A stretch of DNA of 6,272 nt, from contig DATKMG010000480.1 in assembly GCA_035541995.1 (NCBI GenBank), positions 1 to 6,272 of the forward strand, given 5' to 3'. The number at the start of each line of letters is the position of its first letter. Position 1 is the first letter of the stretch. The notes below the pieces were generated by a model. That model saw only the letters and a program-made list of their open reading frames with translations, was not told the origin of the DNA and ran no database searches. This document shows positions 5,507-6,272 of this stretch, in pieces. The DNA comes from DATKMG01 sp035541995 (lineage in GTDB: Bacteria > Acidobacteriota > Terriglobia > Versatilivoradales > Versatilivoraceae). A program made the translations under genes and the position numbers.

Positions 5507-6124
5507 ATGGAGACGCTCAGCGTGGCAACTCGACCAGGGCTGAACTTCGGGGCCGAAAAAGACACAAGCGGTCTCTTGACTAGTAGGGCAGCTCAGGGAG
5601 ACGAGGAGGCATACCGTCTCCTCTTCGAGAGGTACTCCCGCCCGATCATGAGCTTTCTCTATGACCTCGTGGGGCGGCGGGAACTGGCTGAAGATTTGAC
5701 CCAGGAGACCTTTGTGAGGGCGTATCGGAGCTTGAAATCACTTCGGGATCCTTCGAAATTTTCTACCTGGTTGTTTGGGATTGCCAGAAACACCGCCCGG
5801 GAGTCGATGCGCAGTCGGGTTCGAGAGGGGCAGAAAATCGATTTGGATGATCGGCAAGTGGCTGAACTTGACGATGGAAAGCAGCCTCCTGAGGCGGAAT
5901 TGCTGAATCGGGAATTGAACACCGTCATTGGTCGCGCCTTGCGGGGACTAGACGAAGACAAACGCCTCGTGTTCACACTGAAGATTCTTCATCAACGGAG
6001 TTACGAGGAAATCTCAATGATTACGGGCTTCTCAATTCCCAAGCTGAAGACAGACCTGCACCGGGCCAGGACCGAGATGCGACGCCACATTCAGCCCTAC
6101 TTGGAGGTTAGCCATGAAGTGTGA
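5507..6124 (+). CDS. ECF-type RNA polymerase sigma factor (sigma-70 family)
   Basis: This protein directs RNA polymerase to a dedicated promoter set, usually for an envelope or stress response. It is 205 residues, a normal ECF length. The sigma-2 region spans about 28-103: GDEEAYRLLFERYSRPIMSF, then AEDLTQETFVRAYRSLKSL (region 2.2), then FSTWLFGIARNTARESMRSR (2.3-2.4, promoter melting and -10 recognition). An acidic linker (about 110-135) follows. Sigma-4 spans about 138-196, with LDEDKRLVFTLKILHQRSYEEIS and the helix-turn-helix GFSIPKLKTDLHRARTEMRR for the -35. Region 3 is absent, as expected. The ATG at 5507 is chosen because an in-frame TGA sits 12 nt upstream. The ribosome site is poor (GGAGAG about 15 nt away), so low basal translation is plausible. 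The gene overlaps a zinc-finger anti-sigma gene by 11 nt, which marks it as a partner-controlled sigma. The signal sensed is unknown. Confidence 0.96.
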   Translation: METLSVATRPGLNFGAEKDTSGLLTSRAAQGDEEAYRLLFERYSRPIMSFLYDLVGRRELAEDLTQETFVRAYRSLKSLRDPSKFSTWLFGIARNTARESMRSRVREGQKIDLDDRQVAELDDGKQPPEAELLNRELNTVIGRALRGLDEDKRLVFTLKILHQRSYEEISMITGFSIPKLKTDLHRARTEMRRHIQPYLEVSHEV

Positions 6125-6272
6125 AGACTGGCTGGGACAGATGGAAGAAGCCGTAGATGGAGAATTGAATCCCCAGGATTTGCTCCACCTGCAGAACCAC
6201 GTGAAGGACTGCCAGGAGTGTGCCCGTCGATACAGTGACATGCAGCAGGAGATGAAACTTTATGCGGGCTAT
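6114..6272 (+). CDS. Zinc-finger (HC2-type) anti-sigma factor, N-terminal part only
   Basis: Proteins of this kind bind and hold the cognate ECF sigma factor until a signal releases it. Only the first 53 residues are visible, starting MKCEDWLGQMEEAVDGELNP. Cys3, His29, Cys33 and Cys36 form the C...H-x3-C-x2-C zinc-binding anti-sigma signature, and the VDGEL motif is typical of the family. The start at 6114 has GGAGG 6 nt upstream, inside the sigma gene, and overlaps the sigma stop codon by 11 nt, so the two are almost certainly translationally coupled. Whether a transmembrane helix and a periplasmic sensor domain follow cannot be seen. A redox-sensing soluble form, of the RsrA/ChrR type, is the alternative. 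Confidence 0.9.
   Translation, partial: MKCEDWLGQMEEAVDGELNPQDLLHLQNHVKDCQECARRYSDMQQEMKLYAGY

Overview
The window looks like a bacterial chromosome segment of moderate GC. It carries one housekeeping cluster and three smaller accessory or regulatory units. The best taxonomic guess is Acidobacteriota or a neighbouring soil phylum. That guess rests on the secreted glycine-zipper protein at 4201-4911, whose layout I associate with acidobacterial genomes, and on the general style of the genes. No rRNA or other marker settles it, so treat it as an inference.

Minus strand, 1-2100: rpsO (ribosomal protein S15, complete) is followed by pnp (polynucleotide phosphorylase, cut off by the window edge just as its KH domain begins). 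This is the widely conserved rpsO-pnp pair. A clear intrinsic terminator lies between the two genes, and a small hairpin lies in the pnp leader, so pnp is probably expressed by read-through or by its own start, with RNA structure in the leader.

Plus strand, 2101-3895: a divergent 222-nt spacer with short repeats leads into a two-gene unit. The first gene encodes a carboxymuconolactone decarboxylase/AhpD-like protein with the full E-x11-CxxC-x3-H motif and a probable TTG start. Eleven nucleotides after its stop codon begins a 12-TM major facilitator transporter with motif A in both halves. The substrate of neither is evident.

Plus strand, 3896-4911: a 305-nt spacer holds a near-consensus -10 box with a perfect palindrome immediately upstream of it. 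It is followed by a Sec-exported protein of unknown function. That protein has a beta-rich domain reminiscent of VirB10/TrbI C-terminal domains and a glycine-rich hydrophobic segment. A strong hairpin terminator follows the gene.

Plus strand, 4912-6272: about 595 nt without a gene hold the terminator, an 81-nt imperfect inverted repeat and several smaller hairpins. Then comes an ECF-type sigma factor gene overlapping by 11 nt a zinc-finger (HC2-type) anti-sigma factor gene, which runs off the window. This is a standard sigma/anti-sigma switch.

The most unusual signal is non-coding. An identical 14-mer, CCAGAATTTTCCGC, occurs just after the putative promoter of the secreted-protein gene and again in the spacer before the sigma factor. 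In both places a palindrome with core GATNATC is centred exactly 21 nt upstream of the 14-mer. This suggests a shared regulatory element or two diverged copies of a small repeat. No clearly new multi-gene system is visible.
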